DNA of 49,054 bases. Origin: Streptosporangiales bacterium (GTDB lineage: Bacteria > Actinomycetota > Actinomycetes > Streptosporangiales > WHST01). The translations under genes and the position numbers were made by a program. Numbering within the stretch: the stretch's first letter is position 1; each line of letters opens with the position of its first letter. Of the stretch, positions 9,427 to 18,683 are shown in pieces. The stretch is from positions 1 through 49,054 of the forward strand of contig WHTA01000039.1 in assembly GCA_009379825.1 (NCBI GenBank), given 5' to 3'. Below the pieces are notes generated by a model that saw only the letters and a program-made list of their open reading frames with translations, made no database searches and was not told the origin of the DNA.

Positions 9427-9625
9427 CCGAGTGAGCGCCGCCGCGCTCTCCCTCCTGCCTGCTGAATGCCCCCGAGGGGCAGTCGGTCGCTGGTGAGCTT
9501 GGAGCCCGCGCGGCGGCCGTGGACGACCGGCAGCGCGTTTTTCTTGCCCGTTACTTCAACTCATCATCGCACCTTCGGTGTTCCCGAGGGTATTCCCCCT
9601 GATGAGTCGCCCGGTCGGGCGGCCC

Positions 9626-10183
9626 TCAGCCGCCCCCGTACACATGGGGCGCCAGGGTAGCGACAAAGGGCAGATTTCGGTACTTCTCCGCGTAGTCGAG
9701 CCCATACCCGACGACGAACTCGCTGGGGATGTCGAACCCGACGTACCTGACCGGGATGTCCACCTCGACCGCCTCCGGCTTGCGCATCAGCGCCACCACC
9801 TCGACCGACGCCGGGCCGCGGGAGCGCAGGTTGCGCAGCAGCCACGACAGGGTCAGCCCGGAGTCGATGATGTCCTCCACGACCAGCACGTGCCTGCCGG
9901 TGATGTCGCGGTCCAGGTCCTTGAGGATGCGGACCACGCCGGACGACTTGGTGCCAGAGCCGTACGACGACACCGCCATCCAGTCCATGTCGACCGCCGA
10001 GTGCATGGCGCGCGCGAGGTCGGCCATCACCATCACGGCCCCCTTCAGCACCCCGACGAGCAGCACCTCTCGGCCCGCGTAGTCCTCGTCCAGGGTCTTC
10101 GCCAGCTCGCGCAGCCGCTGCTGGATCTGCTCCTCGGTGAGGAGCACTGCCGCCAGGTCGCCACCGACGTCCGTCGTGTCCAT
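9626..10183 (-). CDS. hpt: Hypoxanthine phosphoribosyltransferase
   Basis: Purine salvage enzyme that makes IMP or GMP from hypoxanthine or guanine and PRPP. The 185-residue protein shows the PRPP-binding motif [18 protein letters not shown], a flexible-loop region with [11 protein letters not shown], and the base-contacting region near [18 protein letters not shown]. The start at ATG 10183 gives MDTTDVGG. It sits between tilS (42 bases upstream) and ftsH, the usual order in Gram-positive genomes, where the tilS-hpt pair is commonly co-transcribed. Confidence 0.96.
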   Translation of the reverse strand: MDTTDVGGDLAAVLLTEEQIQQRLRELAKTLDEDYAGREVLLVGVLKGAVMVMADLARAMHSAVDMDWMAVSSYGSGTKSSGVVRILKDLDRDITGRHVLVVEDIIDSGLTLSWLLRNLRSRGPASVEVVALMRKPEAVEVDIPVRYVGFDIPSEFVVGYGLDYAEKYRNLPFVATLAPHVYGGG

Positions 10184-10225
10184 CCGCCTACTTTCCCTCG
10201 CCCACCACGACCACCGTGCCCGGCA

Positions 10226-11221
10226 TCAATCTTTCACATCCGGCCCCGTGCCTGCCGTCGGGAACAGCAGCCGGCCGGCGCGGCGGACGGCCCGCACGCC
10301 GCCTGGCAGGTCGACGCCCGCCTGGCCGTGCCAGCCGACGACGAGCGCGTCGACCGCCGTGACGTGCTTCGCGCCGAGGGCGCCTGCCGGTGCGCCGGCG
10401 GCCAGGGCGGCACGGTGCAGCACCCGGGTGCGGACGGCGGCCGGCAACTCGGTCAGCGCCGCGATGTCCAGGCCGGTCGCCGGGTCGCCGCAGTCGGCCA
10501 GGGCCCGGTCGGCCCACGCGTCCAGCGCGTCCGCGTCCGACCGCAGCAGCCGCGCCGTACGCGCCAGCGCCTCGGCGACGCCCGGCCCGAGCGCGGTCTC
10601 CAGGGCCGGCAGCAGGTCGCCGCGCACCCGCGACCTGGTGTAGGCGGGGTCGGCGTTGTGCGGGTCGTGCCAGGGCTGCAGGCGGGCGGCGGCGCACGCC
10701 TTGTGCACCCGCTCGCGTGGCAGCTCGAGCAGCGGCCGCAGGTAACGGCCGGCGACCGGCGCCATCCCGGCCAGCGACCTGGCGCCCGAGCCGCGCGCGA
10801 GCCGCAGCAGCACCGTCTCCGCCTGGTCGTCCCTGGTGTGCCCGAGCAGCACGGCCGCGGCGCCCAGCTCGTCCCGCGCGTCGTCGAGCGCGCGGTACCG
10901 CGCGTCGCGGGCGGCCGCCTCCGGGCCGCCGGATCCGGCCACCCGCGCGGTGGCCACCCGCACCGGGTCGAGGTCGAGCCCGCGCAGCACCTCAGCCACC
11001 TGCTCGGCACGCGCCGCCGAGCCGTCCTGCAGGCCGTGGTCCACGGTGACGGCACCGGCACGCAGCCCGAGCCGGGGAGCGACATGCGCGGTCGCGGCCG
11101 CCAGGGCGAGCGAGTCGGCACCGCCGCTGCACGCGACGAGCACCAGCGCGGCCTCCGGCAGGTCGGCGAGCGCGGCCCTTACGGCGTGCCGCACCTCCGC
11201 GACCACCGCCGGCGGCCCCAT
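10226..11221 (-). CDS. tilS: tRNA(Ile)-lysidine synthase
   Basis: Modifies C34 of the minor tRNA-Ile (CAU) to lysidine using ATP and lysine so that it decodes AUA. The 331-residue protein has the N-type ATP pyrophosphatase P-loop [14 protein letters not shown] at about residues 28-41. Further motifs are [36 protein letters not shown] and RPLL. It is shorter than E. coli TilS because the C-terminal domain is reduced, as in other actinobacteria. It follows the metallopeptidase gene by 14 bases, so the run from 12381 down to 9626 could be one transcript. Confidence 0.96.
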   Translation of the reverse strand: MGPPAVVAEVRHAVRAALADLPEAALVLVACSGGADSLALAAATAHVAPRLGLRAGAVTVDHGLQDGSAARAEQVAEVLRGLDLDPVRVATARVAGSGGPEAAARDARYRALDDARDELGAAAVLLGHTRDDQAETVLLRLARGSGARSLAGMAPVAGRYLRPLLELPRERVHKACAAARLQPWHDPHNADPAYTRSRVRGDLLPALETALGPGVAEALARTARLLRSDADALDAWADRALADCGDPATGLDIAALTELPAAVRTRVLHRAALAAGAPAGALGAKHVTAVDALVVGWHGQAGVDLPGGVRAVRRAGRLLFPTAGTGPDVKD

Positions 11222-11235
11222 GCGTCCCCCTCCGG

Positions 11236-12381
11236 TCAGGACTCCGGCAGCGCCGGGCGGGCCACCCGGTCGATCCAGCGCTGCGGGTCGGCGATCTCCT
11301 CGCGGGTCGGGAGGGTGTTCGGCGACGTCCAGACCCGGTTGAAGCCGGACATGCCCACCTCGTCGACCACCGTACGAACGAACGCCGCACCCTGCTGGTA
11401 CTGCTTCATCTTCAGGTCGATGCCGATCAGCTTCCTGAACGCCAGCTCGAACGCGTTGCCGCTGGCCCGGCGGCGCTGGAACTTCTCCCTGATCTCCGCC
11501 ACGCTCGGCACCACGCTCGGCCCGACGCCGTCCATCACGAAGTCGCCGTGCCCCTCGACCAGGGTCATCACCGCGGTCAGCCGGTCGAGCACCTCCCGCT
11601 GCTGCTCGTTCTGCACGGCCTCGAGCAGGCTGGCGTCACCGCCGCGCACCACGTCCACGACCGCGTTCGCGGCGGCGCCGAGCCGCTCCAGCATCTCGCT
11701 CGGCCCCACCTCGGACGCGAGCAGGAACGAGGTGATCTCCGCGTGCACGTGGTTACGCAGCCACGGCACCGCGGTGAACTGGGTGCGGTGGGTGACCTCG
11801 TGCAGGCAGACCCACAGCCGGAAGTCGTGCGGGTCGACGTCGAGCTCGCGTTCCACCTGGACGATGTTCGGCGCGACCAGGGTGAGCCGGCCCACCGGCT
11901 GGCCGCCGTCCGGGTCCGGCGGCAGGAACAGCTCGTACTGGCCGAGCACCCGGCTGGCCAGGTACGCGAGGATGGAGCCGATCTGCACACCGGTCACCCG
12001 CGAACCCACCGCGGCCACCAGCGTGTTCCCGAACGATGCGCTCTGCCGCCGCGCCATCTGCTCGACGACCGGTTCGAGCACCACCCGGAAGCCGTCCACG
12101 TTCGACCTGATCCACCCGGGTCGGTCGACGACGGCGGCGGGGCCGTGCTCGGCAGGTTCACCCAGCCCGGTGAACTCCTTGACATGGTGCTCGGCGTCGC
12201 CGGACAGGACGCGCAGCTCCTGCACCGCCTGTCGAGCCTGGTCACGGGTGACTTGCGGGCCGGGCCGCACCAGCCGCGTGCCGGTGGAGACCGCGAGCCC
12301 CCAGTCGATCATCTCGTCGCTCACCTGCACCAACCTACTTGTCCGCGGACCCGAACTGACGTGCTCGCCACCCTGGCTCAT
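11236..12381 (-). CDS. Zinc-dependent metallopeptidase-like protein (DUF2342 / F420-associated family)
   Basis: A 381-residue product from ATG 12381 ([11 protein letters not shown]). The frame can be extended to a TTG at 12477, but that extension reads as non-conserved. The zincin motif HEVTHRTQF lies in the middle (context [21 protein letters not shown]). An acidic ligand may come from the downstream helix ([13 protein letters not shown]). The family is the actinobacterial 'zinc-dependent metalloprotease' group, named for co-occurrence with coenzyme F420 genes and usually found beside tilS-hpt, as here. The substrate is unknown. It is divergent from the membrane-protein gene starting at 12497. 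Confidence 0.88.
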   Translation of the reverse strand: MSQGGEHVSSGPRTSRLVQVSDEMIDWGLAVSTGTRLVRPGPQVTRDQARQAVQELRVLSGDAEHHVKEFTGLGEPAEHGPAAVVDRPGWIRSNVDGFRVVLEPVVEQMARRQSASFGNTLVAAVGSRVTGVQIGSILAYLASRVLGQYELFLPPDPDGGQPVGRLTLVAPNIVQVERELDVDPHDFRLWVCLHEVTHRTQFTAVPWLRNHVHAEITSFLLASEVGPSEMLERLGAAANAVVDVVRGGDASLLEAVQNEQQREVLDRLTAVMTLVEGHGDFVMDGVGPSVVPSVAEIREKFQRRRASGNAFELAFRKLIGIDLKMKQYQQGAAFVRTVVDEVGMSGFNRVWTSPNTLPTREEIADPQRWIDRVARPALPES

Positions 12382-12496
12382 CCCTGACTTCGCGCTCCCC
12401 TCGCCGCGGACAACGTCAGGCGGGCCGGAGAAGTGCCCGGCGCCGGCGGGCCTGAGCACCCCATCCCGGAAGCGCAAGTCCCTACACTCACCGGCT

Positions 12497-13496
12497 ATGC
12501 AGCGGCACCTCGGCCAGGCGATCGGCGACTCCCCCCCAGCTGGGGCGCACGGACGAGCCCGCGGGGCTGGAGCGACGCGGCAGCCAGCTCACGGTGACGT
12601 TCGCGGACGGCCAGGAGCTCGCCGCCGAGATCGGCTCCCTGCACGCGACGGTCGGCACCGGGACGGTCACCGTGACGACACCCGCCGGGGTCCTCGCGCT
12701 GCGCTTCACCGACCGCTCGTTCGCCATCGGTGACGGCTGGAACCGGCTGTACCAGGGCGCCAACGACCTCGGTTTCGGCGACGTCGTCCGCGCACTCGAG
12801 CAGGGCGGCGCGCGCGTGCAGCAGGCGGCCGTGCCCAGGGCCCAGTCCGCCGTCCGGCGGTGGACGGTGATCCTGCTCGTAGGGCTCTGTTTCTGGGGCA
12901 TCGAGGCGACGATCTACGCGATGGTGCCGACCATCCTCGGCGACGTGCTGGCCGGCGCGACCCGGGTGCCGTACCCGTACGCGGTGCTGACCGCGGTGTG
13001 CGTGCTCGGCTTCGGCGTGGCCGCCCTGCTCAGCCTGCCCACCACGGCGATGATCCGGGCGGTCATCCGGCAGCCGAAGACCGCCTCGGAGTTCATCGAC
13101 GACGCGATCTACCGGATGACCGGACCGCGTGGCGCCTACATGAGCGCGTTCCTGCCGCTGGGACTGCCCGAGCCGGGGCCGTGCGGCACCGTGTACTCGG
13201 TGCTCCTCGGCCGGCCGTGGTGGCGGACGGCCGCGCTCACCGTCGCGATGCTTGCGGTCTTCGCCGCGACCGCGTGGTCGCACCTGTCCGCCGACCCGCT
13301 CGCGGAGCAGGCGGCGGTGGTCGGACGGGGCGCCATCATGGTCGTCGTCCTCGCGGGGTACGTGCTGCCGGGCGCAGAACCGGTGGCGGTCCCCATGGCG
13401 CGGGCGCAGCGTCAGCTGGTGTGGCGGCGCTGGTGTCTGCTCGCGCTGGCCGTCGGCTTCGCCGGTGGGCTCGCCACCGTGGCGCCGTTCAGCTGA
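12497..13496 (+). CDS. Multi-helix membrane protein, frame broken near its start
   Basis: The main open frame runs to TGA 13494-13496. In this frame coding-like sequence (LGRTDEPAGLERRGSQLTVTF) continues upstream of the first usable start, GTG 12594, which has no ribosome site. It joins an ATG at 12497 (MQRHLGQAIGDSP) only if the run of seven C at 12531-12537 had six. That would give about 332 residues; the GTG start gives 300. The N-terminal part is a soluble beta-rich domain. Four or so helices follow (WTVILLVGLCFWGIEATIYA, YAVLTAVCVLGFGVAALL, TAALTVAMLAVFAATAW and a C-terminal one). Between helices there is a short loop with GPRGAYMSAFLPLG. Function unknown. Confidence 0.7.
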
Positions 13497-13537
13497 GGTT
13501 GCCCCCACGGGCGTGCCCGGTGGTCTACGGTGAGTCG

Positions 13538-13972
13538 GTGCGATTCGTCTACCTCATCCCGTCCATCCTCCTGCTGCTCGGCTACATCACCGCAGCGATC
13601 GTCGCGCTGACCGCGCGCAACCGGTACCCGCGCAGCGCGACGCTCGGGATGGCCGGCTTCGCACTCATGGCGCTGGGCTCGTTGATCTCGCTCATCATGT
13701 CGCTGACCTCGTCGGCGTTCATCAGCGGCGGTAACTACCAGCTGTACAGCACCATCAGCCTGGTGACGTCGATCCTCACCGTCCTGCTGCAGCTCTGCGG
13801 CGTCGGCCTGCTGCTGATGGCGCTGTTGAAGAAGGAGAGCCCCGACCAGGGTGCCCCGCCTGCCGGCCTCTACGGCGGGCAGCAGTACCCCGCGCAGTAC
13901 CCCGGCCAGCAACCGCAGCAGTGGCAGCAGTACCCGCCGCAGTACCCGGGACAGCAGTACCGGGGCTACTGA
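13538..13972 (+). CDS. Small membrane protein with Tyr/Gln/Pro-rich tail
   Basis: Starts at GTG 13538 with GGTGAG a few bases upstream; 144 residues beginning VRFVYLIPSILLLLGY. Three hydrophobic segments (about 3-25, 37-58, 70-96) span the membrane. The last 40 residues are low complexity with repeats of QQYPAQYPGQQ type. Proteins of this shape, a short polytopic core and a QYP-rich tail, are common in actinobacteria and are often annotated only as hypothetical. It is 42 bases after the preceding membrane-protein gene and could be co-transcribed with it. Confidence 0.75.
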   Translation: MRFVYLIPSILLLLGYITAAIVALTARNRYPRSATLGMAGFALMALGSLISLIMSLTSSAFISGGNYQLYSTISLVTSILTVLLQLCGVGLLLMALLKKESPDQGAPPAGLYGGQQYPAQYPGQQPQQWQQYPPQYPGQQYRGY

Positions 13973-14087
13973 CAGCGGCGGACGGCCCACCGCCCGCCTC
14001 GCCGAACCGGGACGTATCAGCACAGAACGGTTTGGCCGTTGTGGCGAACGACGGCGGCGGCCGCGCGTTTTCGCTACGGTTTGTCGC

Positions 14088-14894
14088 GTGCGAGTTCTCA
14101 GTGTGCTCAGTCTCAAGGGTGGAACTGGCAAGACGACGACCGTCCTCGGGTTGGCCGGCGCCGCCCTCGAACGCGGCCTGAACACCCTGGTCGTCGACCT
14201 CGACCCGCAGGCGAACGCGACCCTCGGCCTCGACGTCACGCCGGGCGCCGAGACCGTCGCCGACCTGCTCGACGAGTCGCGCAAGCTGCCGTCGCGGGTG
14301 ATCCGGCCGAGCGGCTGGCTGGCGAACGCCGAGCCGGATGCACCCAGCGGCATCCTGGACGCCCTCCCGGGCGGCGACGCGACGGCACGTCACGACAACC
14401 CCACCCCGACGGCCGCCCGGCTGCGCCGGCTCGGCGCCGTACTCGACCGGGTGGAGCAGCCGTACGACGTGGTGCTCATCGACTGCCCGCCGTCGCTCGG
14501 CCAGCTGACCAGGAGCGCGTTGGTGGCGAGCCAGCGCGGGCTGGTGATCACCGAACCGAACCTGTTCACCGTGCATGCGGCCGAACGCACGCTGAACGCC
14601 ATCCACGACGAGCGGACGCACCACAACGCCGACCTGCAGCCACTCGGCGTGGTGGTGAACCGGTACCGCGAGCGGTCACCCGAGCACCGGTTCCGCCTCG
14701 GCGAACTGCAGGAGCTGTTCGGCCCGCTGGTGCTCGCACCGCCGATCCCCGAGCGCTCCGTGCTGCAGCACGCGCAGGGCATGGCCAGACCCGTCCAGCT
14801 CTGGCACACCCCAGCCGGCCGCGACGTAGCCGGCCCCTTCGACCGCTACCTCACCCGCCTGCTCCGCTCGGTCCGCGACGGCAAGGCCAGCTAG
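14088..14894 (+). CDS. ParA/MinD-type ATPase, orphan
   Basis: A 268-residue P-loop ATPase from GTG 14088 (VRVLSVLSLKGGTGKTTT). The deviant Walker A KGGTGKTT starts at about residue 10. Walker A-prime follows as LVVDLDPQANATLGLD, and Walker B is VVLIDCPPSLGQLT. The C-terminal region (PPIPERSVLQHAQGMARPV) matches ParA-family plasmid and chromosome partition ATPases. No parB-like gene is adjacent, so it may position another cargo or act as an orphan ParA. A TACGGT hexamer at 14075-14080 ends 7 bases before the GTG, which would fit a leaderless transcript. It ends against dacB in a convergent pair. Confidence 0.9.
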   Translation: MRVLSVLSLKGGTGKTTTVLGLAGAALERGLNTLVVDLDPQANATLGLDVTPGAETVADLLDESRKLPSRVIRPSGWLANAEPDAPSGILDALPGGDATARHDNPTPTAARLRRLGAVLDRVEQPYDVVLIDCPPSLGQLTRSALVASQRGLVITEPNLFTVHAAERTLNAIHDERTHHNADLQPLGVVVNRYRERSPEHRFRLGELQELFGPLVLAPPIPERSVLQHAQGMARPVQLWHTPAGRDVAGPFDRYLTRLLRSVRDGKAS

Positions 14895-14904
14895 CTAGCT
14901 AGCT
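14889..14904. repeat. AGCT/CTAG palindrome between convergent stops
   Basis: A 16-bp perfect palindrome of tandem AGCT units (four copies) spans the TAG of the ParA gene (14892-14894) and the TAG of dacB (14899-14901, minus strand). A similar CTAGCTAG core sits between nuoD2 and its convergent neighbour. Confidence 0.75.
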
Positions 14905-16602
14905 ACAGGTACAGGCGGCCAGGGCCGCGGAAAGGCGGTCCAGGGCGGCGGGAGTCTGCCAGGCGAGCCGTTGCGGGATGCCGTTGGCGACGAACGCGAA
15001 CACCAGGGTCCGGCCGTTCTGGTCCTGTACGGTGCCGGCCAGGCTGCTCACGTCGCTGAGGGTGCCGGTCTTCGCGCGCACCACGCCGACGCCCGGTTCC
15101 GCCTGCTCGGCGCCGAACCGGTCGTGCAGCGTGCCGGAGAAACCGCCGACGGGCAGCCCGCTCAGCACCGGGCTCAGCTCCGGGCGCTTCCCAGAAGCCA
15201 CCAGGGTCAGCACCTCGGTGAGCGCCCGCGGCGTCACCGCATCCCTGGTCGACAGCCCGCTGCCGTCGTAGAGGTCGATGCCCTTCGCCACGCCGAGCCC
15301 CCGCAGCGCCCGGTGCACCCCGGTGCGCGCCCCGGCGAACGACGCCGGCTCGTCGTACTCAAGCGCGACGTGTCTCGCGAGCGCCTCGGCCAGGTCGTTG
15401 TCGCTGTAGACGAGGGCGTCCTCGACCAGCTCGGCCACCGGGGGCGACTCGACCTCGGCCAACTCGGTGGCGTCGGCACCCACGGTCGTCCTGTCGACCT
15501 CGCCGCGCACCGACACGCCCCGCTTCTCCAGCATTTCGACGAAAGCCGCACCGGCCGACATCGCGGGATCCGGCGCCCGGGAGATGTTGCGGCGCGGGTC
15601 GGTCATGCCATGGTCGACCGCCAACGCGCTCACCGGCGCGACGGTGCCCTCGGGCACGTAGTTGGGCTTCCAGCCCGGCGCGGTACGCGGTCCGGTGAAC
15701 AGACTGTCGTCGATCTGGACGGTCACCTTGCCGCGCGAGTCACCCAACGCCGCCGCGGTCTCGACGGCGAGGTCCTGCAGCCTGGCGTACTTCGGGTAGG
15801 CGGCCTTCGACTGCTTCTTCGACCGCGCGACCAACGTCGGGTCGCCACCGCCGACGAGCACCACTGCGTCGTCCGTACGGACGACCTTCGTCTCCAGCCG
15901 TTCGGTCGGCCCGAGCTTGTGCAGCGCGGCGACCGAGGTGGCCAGCTTCGCCGTGGATGCCGGGGTGGCGGCCGTGGCCCCACCGCGGTTGAACAGGGTC
16001 TCCCCGGACGACGGGTCCACCACGTACGCACCGAACTGGTCGCCGAGCGCCTTCGCGCCCATCGGCCCGGCGAGCGCGCGCCGTACGGCCGCCGCATCGG
16101 GTGCCGCGGACGCCTCCGGTTTGCCGAGCGCGGCCGGCTGGGTCGTCGGGGTCGGACGCGGCACGGTCGGCGTCGGCGACGCCGGCTCGATCAGCAGCCC
16201 CTTCACCCGGTCCGGGCCTGCCACCACCGTCGTCGCACCGAGCACCGCGACGACGAGCAGCACCGCGAGCACCACCCACAGCGCCTTCCCCCGCTGACGA
16301 CCCTCGGGACGTGGCGGGACGGCCGGCGGCGGCTGCACCTGCCCGCGCGCGGACGGCGCCGCCGCTCCGCCCGGCGCCGCCACTGCAGGGTCCGCCGCTG
16401 GCGGCTCCTGCCGGGTACCGCCGCCCACCCAGCCGACGGCCGCGGGCCGCCCGTGCGCGGGCGACCACCCGCCCGACGCACCGGACGGCCAACCGACCCC
16501 GGTGGCCCCGCCGCTGCCCGGCCAGCGCTTCGCACCGGCATCAACAGCTGCTTCCTCGCCCAACGCTTCTCGTCCCGTCCCGTCCGCCGGCGTCGAACCC
16601 AT
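14899..16602 (-). CDS. dacB: D-alanyl-D-alanine carboxypeptidase/endopeptidase (PBP4, peptidase S13)
   Basis: Trims or cleaves peptidoglycan peptide cross-links outside the membrane. From ATG 16602 ([10 protein letters not shown]) the product has 567 residues. An unusually long Pro/Ala/Gly-rich cytoplasmic leader of about 110 residues comes first. One membrane anchor follows ([25 protein letters not shown]), then a Pro/Thr linker and the S13 catalytic domain. The penicillin-binding motifs are in order: SxxK in [11 protein letters not shown], SxN in [11 protein letters not shown], and KTG in [16 protein letters not shown]. The anchor and linker indicate a membrane-tethered enzyme. The start is not backed by a strong ribosome site. 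It is divergent from ppa, 64 bases away. Confidence 0.93.
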   Translation of the reverse strand: MGSTPADGTGREALGEEAAVDAGAKRWPGSGGATGVGWPSGASGGWSPAHGRPAAVGWVGGGTRQEPPAADPAVAAPGGAAAPSARGQVQPPPAVPPRPEGRQRGKALWVVLAVLLVVAVLGATTVVAGPDRVKGLLIEPASPTPTVPRPTPTTQPAALGKPEASAAPDAAAVRRALAGPMGAKALGDQFGAYVVDPSSGETLFNRGGATAATPASTAKLATSVAALHKLGPTERLETKVVRTDDAVVLVGGGDPTLVARSKKQSKAAYPKYARLQDLAVETAAALGDSRGKVTVQIDDSLFTGPRTAPGWKPNYVPEGTVAPVSALAVDHGMTDPRRNISRAPDPAMSAGAAFVEMLEKRGVSVRGEVDRTTVGADATELAEVESPPVAELVEDALVYSDNDLAEALARHVALEYDEPASFAGARTGVHRALRGLGVAKGIDLYDGSGLSTRDAVTPRALTEVLTLVASGKRPELSPVLSGLPVGGFSGTLHDRFGAEQAEPGVGVVRAKTGTLSDVSSLAGTVQDQNGRTLVFAFVANGIPQRLAWQTPAALDRLSAALAACTCS

Positions 16603-16666
16603 CGGGCACCGCGGTGCACCGCCAGGAGAGACTAGCCTCCGACGATCGAGCGGGAGGAGGCGCCGC

Positions 16667-17146
16667 GTGGACTTCGACGTACTCGTGGAGATACCGAAGG
16701 GGCAGCGGAACAAGTACGAGGTCGATCACGAGTCCGGGCGGATCCGTCTCGACCGGACGCTGTTCACCGCCACCCAGTACCCGGCCGACTACGGCTACAT
16801 CGAGCACACCCTCGGCCAGGACGGCGACCCGCTCGACGCCCTCGTCCTGCTCCCCGAACCCACCTTCCCCGGCTGCCTGATCAAGTGCCGGGCGATCGGG
16901 ATGTTCCGGATGCGCGACGAGAAGGGCCGCGACGACAAGGTGCTCTGCGTGCCCGCGGACGACCCGCGGCACGACGCGCTGCGCGACATCGAGGACGTGC
17001 CCGAGTACCACCGGCTGGAGATCCAGCACTTCTTCGAGGTGTACAAGGACCTGGAGCCGGCGAAGTCGGTCGAAGGCGCCACCTGGGTCGACCGAGCCGC
17101 CGCCGAGGCCGAGATCGAGGCGTCGGTCGCCCGCGCCAAGAACTGA
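16667..17146 (+). CDS. ppa: Inorganic pyrophosphatase
   Basis: Cytosolic Mg-dependent family I pyrophosphatase that hydrolyses PPi released by biosynthesis. The GTG at 16667 is fixed by GGGAGGAGG 6 bases upstream, giving 159 residues beginning [18 protein letters not shown]. Signatures: the EIPKGxxNKYE substrate motif, [13 protein letters not shown] and the metal-binding [11 protein letters not shown] pairing with dacB, divergent and 64 bases apart, is common in actinobacteria. It ends two bases before the convergent NlpC/P60 gene. Confidence 0.97.
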   Translation: MDFDVLVEIPKGQRNKYEVDHESGRIRLDRTLFTATQYPADYGYIEHTLGQDGDPLDALVLLPEPTFPGCLIKCRAIGMFRMRDEKGRDDKVLCVPADDPRHDALRDIEDVPEYHRLEIQHFFEVYKDLEPAKSVEGATWVDRAAAEAEIEASVARAKN

Positions 17147-17148
17147 CG

Positions 17149-18435
17149 CTACGGCCGGCCGGCCCCGATGAGGTCGCTGCGGTAGATGCTGGAGATCCGT
17201 ACGTACGCACCGGTGTACGGCGCCTCGACCATCTTCCCGTTGCCGATGTACATGCCGACGTGGTGGATGGTGGACGGGTCGTTCGTGTTGTCCGCGTAGA
17301 ACACCAGGTCGCCCAACCGTAGGTTCGACAGCGAGACGCGGCTGGTCTGGTCCCACTGCGCGACGCTGTAGTGCGGCAGGCTCACGCCCCCGCGCTGCCA
17401 CGCACGCATGGTCAGGCCGGAGCAGTCGAACGTGTCCGGGCCGTCGGCGGCCCACTCGTACGGCTTGCCGATCTGCGCCTTCGCGTACTGCACGGCGGCT
17501 ACTCCACCGGTGGCGTTGCCGACGGACTGTGCGCCGACGTTGCTACCGCCGTTGTCGCGCGGCTTGCTCGGCTTCTCCTGCTGCGCAGCCTGCGCCGCCT
17601 GGGCTCGCTCCCTGGCCTCCCGCGCGCGCTTGCGTGCCTCCGCGGCTGCCTTGGCCGCCGCGATCCGGCGGGCCTCGGCGATGCCGTCGCGGCGCTCCGC
17701 GGCAAGGTTGCGCGCGTCCTGTGCGTCCTCGTCGGCGCGCTCGGCGAGCTTGCTCTGCAGTGACGCCACCCGGTCGAGCACGGACTGCTGTGTGGCCAGC
17801 TTGGCCTGCGCCGCGCGCTTGGTCGCGGCGACCCGCTTGGTCTCCGCGCGCTGCTTGGCGAGCGCGTGCTTGGTCTGCTTGCGGACGATATTCTGCACGA
17901 CCTTCGCCGCCGCCAGCCGGTCGTAGGCACCGCCGCGCTGCTCACTGAGCACGCTCAGCATGCTGGCGCCGTCGGCGACGCCGGCCGGGTCCTCCGAGCC
18001 GAACAGCGACACGTACTCGGCCGTGCCACTGCCGGCGTACGCCCTGCTGGCCACCGACGCCACGTCGCCGCGGGCCTTCTCCACTGCGGTCGCCGTCTGC
18101 TTCGAGCGCGCCTTCGCCTTCGTGTAGGTCTTCTTCGCCTTGCTGAGCTTGTAGACGGCGCCGTTGTACGCCTCCACGGCGATGGCGACCTCGGTGTCGA
18201 GGCGGTCGAGGGTGGCCTGCGCAGCAGCGAGCTTCTTCCGCATGTTCGCGGCGGCCGCGGCGCTGTCGTCCGCGTCGTCGCGCGCTTTGGACACGTCGTC
18301 CTTGCCCGGATACTTCGGCGCCGCGGTAGCCGGGAGGGCGAGCGACACCAGCAATGCAGTGGAAACCCCGAGAGCGGTCAACAGCCGCGCGATGTGGGTA
18401 CGCCCCCGTCCTCGCACCGGCGATTTCCCAGCCAC
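17149..18435 (-). CDS. Secreted NlpC/P60 peptidoglycan endopeptidase (RipA-like)
   Basis: A 428-residue cell-wall hydrolase that would cut within peptidoglycan stem peptides. The GTG at 18435 is preceded by GAGGGGG. A signal peptide covers about residues 1-39 (LLTALGVSTALLVSLALPATAA). Next comes a long Ala/Lys/Arg-rich coiled coil of about 250 residues, of the kind that autoinhibits RipA-type enzymes. The NlpC/P60 domain occupies about the last 115 residues: catalytic Cys in DTFDCSGLTMRAW, His in IHHVGMYIG, then the EAPYTGAYVRI strand. A promoter-like pair lies upstream at 18502-18530 (minus strand). It converges on ppa with no room for a terminator. Confidence 0.92.
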   Translation of the reverse strand: MAGKSPVRGRGRTHIARLLTALGVSTALLVSLALPATAAPKYPGKDDVSKARDDADDSAAAAANMRKKLAAAQATLDRLDTEVAIAVEAYNGAVYKLSKAKKTYTKAKARSKQTATAVEKARGDVASVASRAYAGSGTAEYVSLFGSEDPAGVADGASMLSVLSEQRGGAYDRLAAAKVVQNIVRKQTKHALAKQRAETKRVAATKRAAQAKLATQQSVLDRVASLQSKLAERADEDAQDARNLAAERRDGIAEARRIAAAKAAAEARKRAREARERAQAAQAAQQEKPSKPRDNGGSNVGAQSVGNATGGVAAVQYAKAQIGKPYEWAADGPDTFDCSGLTMRAWQRGGVSLPHYSVAQWDQTSRVSLSNLRLGDLVFYADNTNDPSTIHHVGMYIGNGKMVEAPYTGAYVRISSIYRSDLIGAGRP

Positions 18436-18501
18436 GACAACCCCCTCGAGCCAGCTGACACGTCAGATCGAACAGCTACGCCGGTCGGCGCCGCGAAAAG
18501 G

Positions 18502-18530
18502 AGATTAGCAATATTGTGTACCAATGAAAA
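18502..18530 (-). promoter_or_regulatory. Predicted promoter of the NlpC/P60 gene
   Basis: Read on the minus strand: TTTTCA (18530-18525), 17-base spacer, TAATCT (18507-18502). The expected transcript would start near 18495 and have a leader of about 60 bases before the GTG at 18435. It is a match by eye to the housekeeping sigma pattern and stands out against the GC-rich background. Confidence 0.45.
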
Positions 18531-18553
18531 CACTAGCCACATCAACAACATGA

Positions 18554-18576
18554 ATTACAACTGTGTCTTTTGTAAT
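18554..18576. promoter_or_regulatory. Inverted repeat in an AT-rich divergent control region
   Basis: ATTACAA, 9 bases, TTGTAAT, with perfect 7-bp arms. It sits about 108 bases before the hen1 start and 119 bases before the NlpC/P60 start. A further half-site-like ATTACA occurs at 18599. The 120 bases from 18501 contain 47 G or C (39%), far below the flanks. It could be an operator for either divergent unit. Confidence 0.4.
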
Positions 18577-18683
18577 CACCAACACCAGCGGCCACAAATT
18601 ACACAGCTGAAACTCCTGAAAATCACACGCGTGAAATTCCCCCCGACAGCCATCGGCGCCCGCCGATCGGAAAGAATCGCCGG

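Noticed and set aside
7321-9465. A 714-codon plus-strand open frame opposite ftsH
   Set aside because: It is antisense to a fully conserved ftsH and its product is rich in Arg, His, Val and Leu with no domain, as expected from the reverse strand of GC-rich coding DNA.
9578-12733. A 1,051-codon plus-strand frame across hpt, tilS and the metallopeptidase
   Set aside because: It runs antisense through three conserved genes with low-complexity translation, so it is a GC-rich shadow. Only its last part, from ATG 12497, is used as the likely start of the membrane-protein gene.
18436-18683. A ydaO-type cyclic-di-AMP riboswitch before the NlpC/P60 gene
   Set aside because: Such riboswitches often precede cell-wall hydrolase genes in actinobacteria, but the conserved ydaO core sequences were not found on the minus strand, and the best promoter leaves a leader of only about 60 bases.
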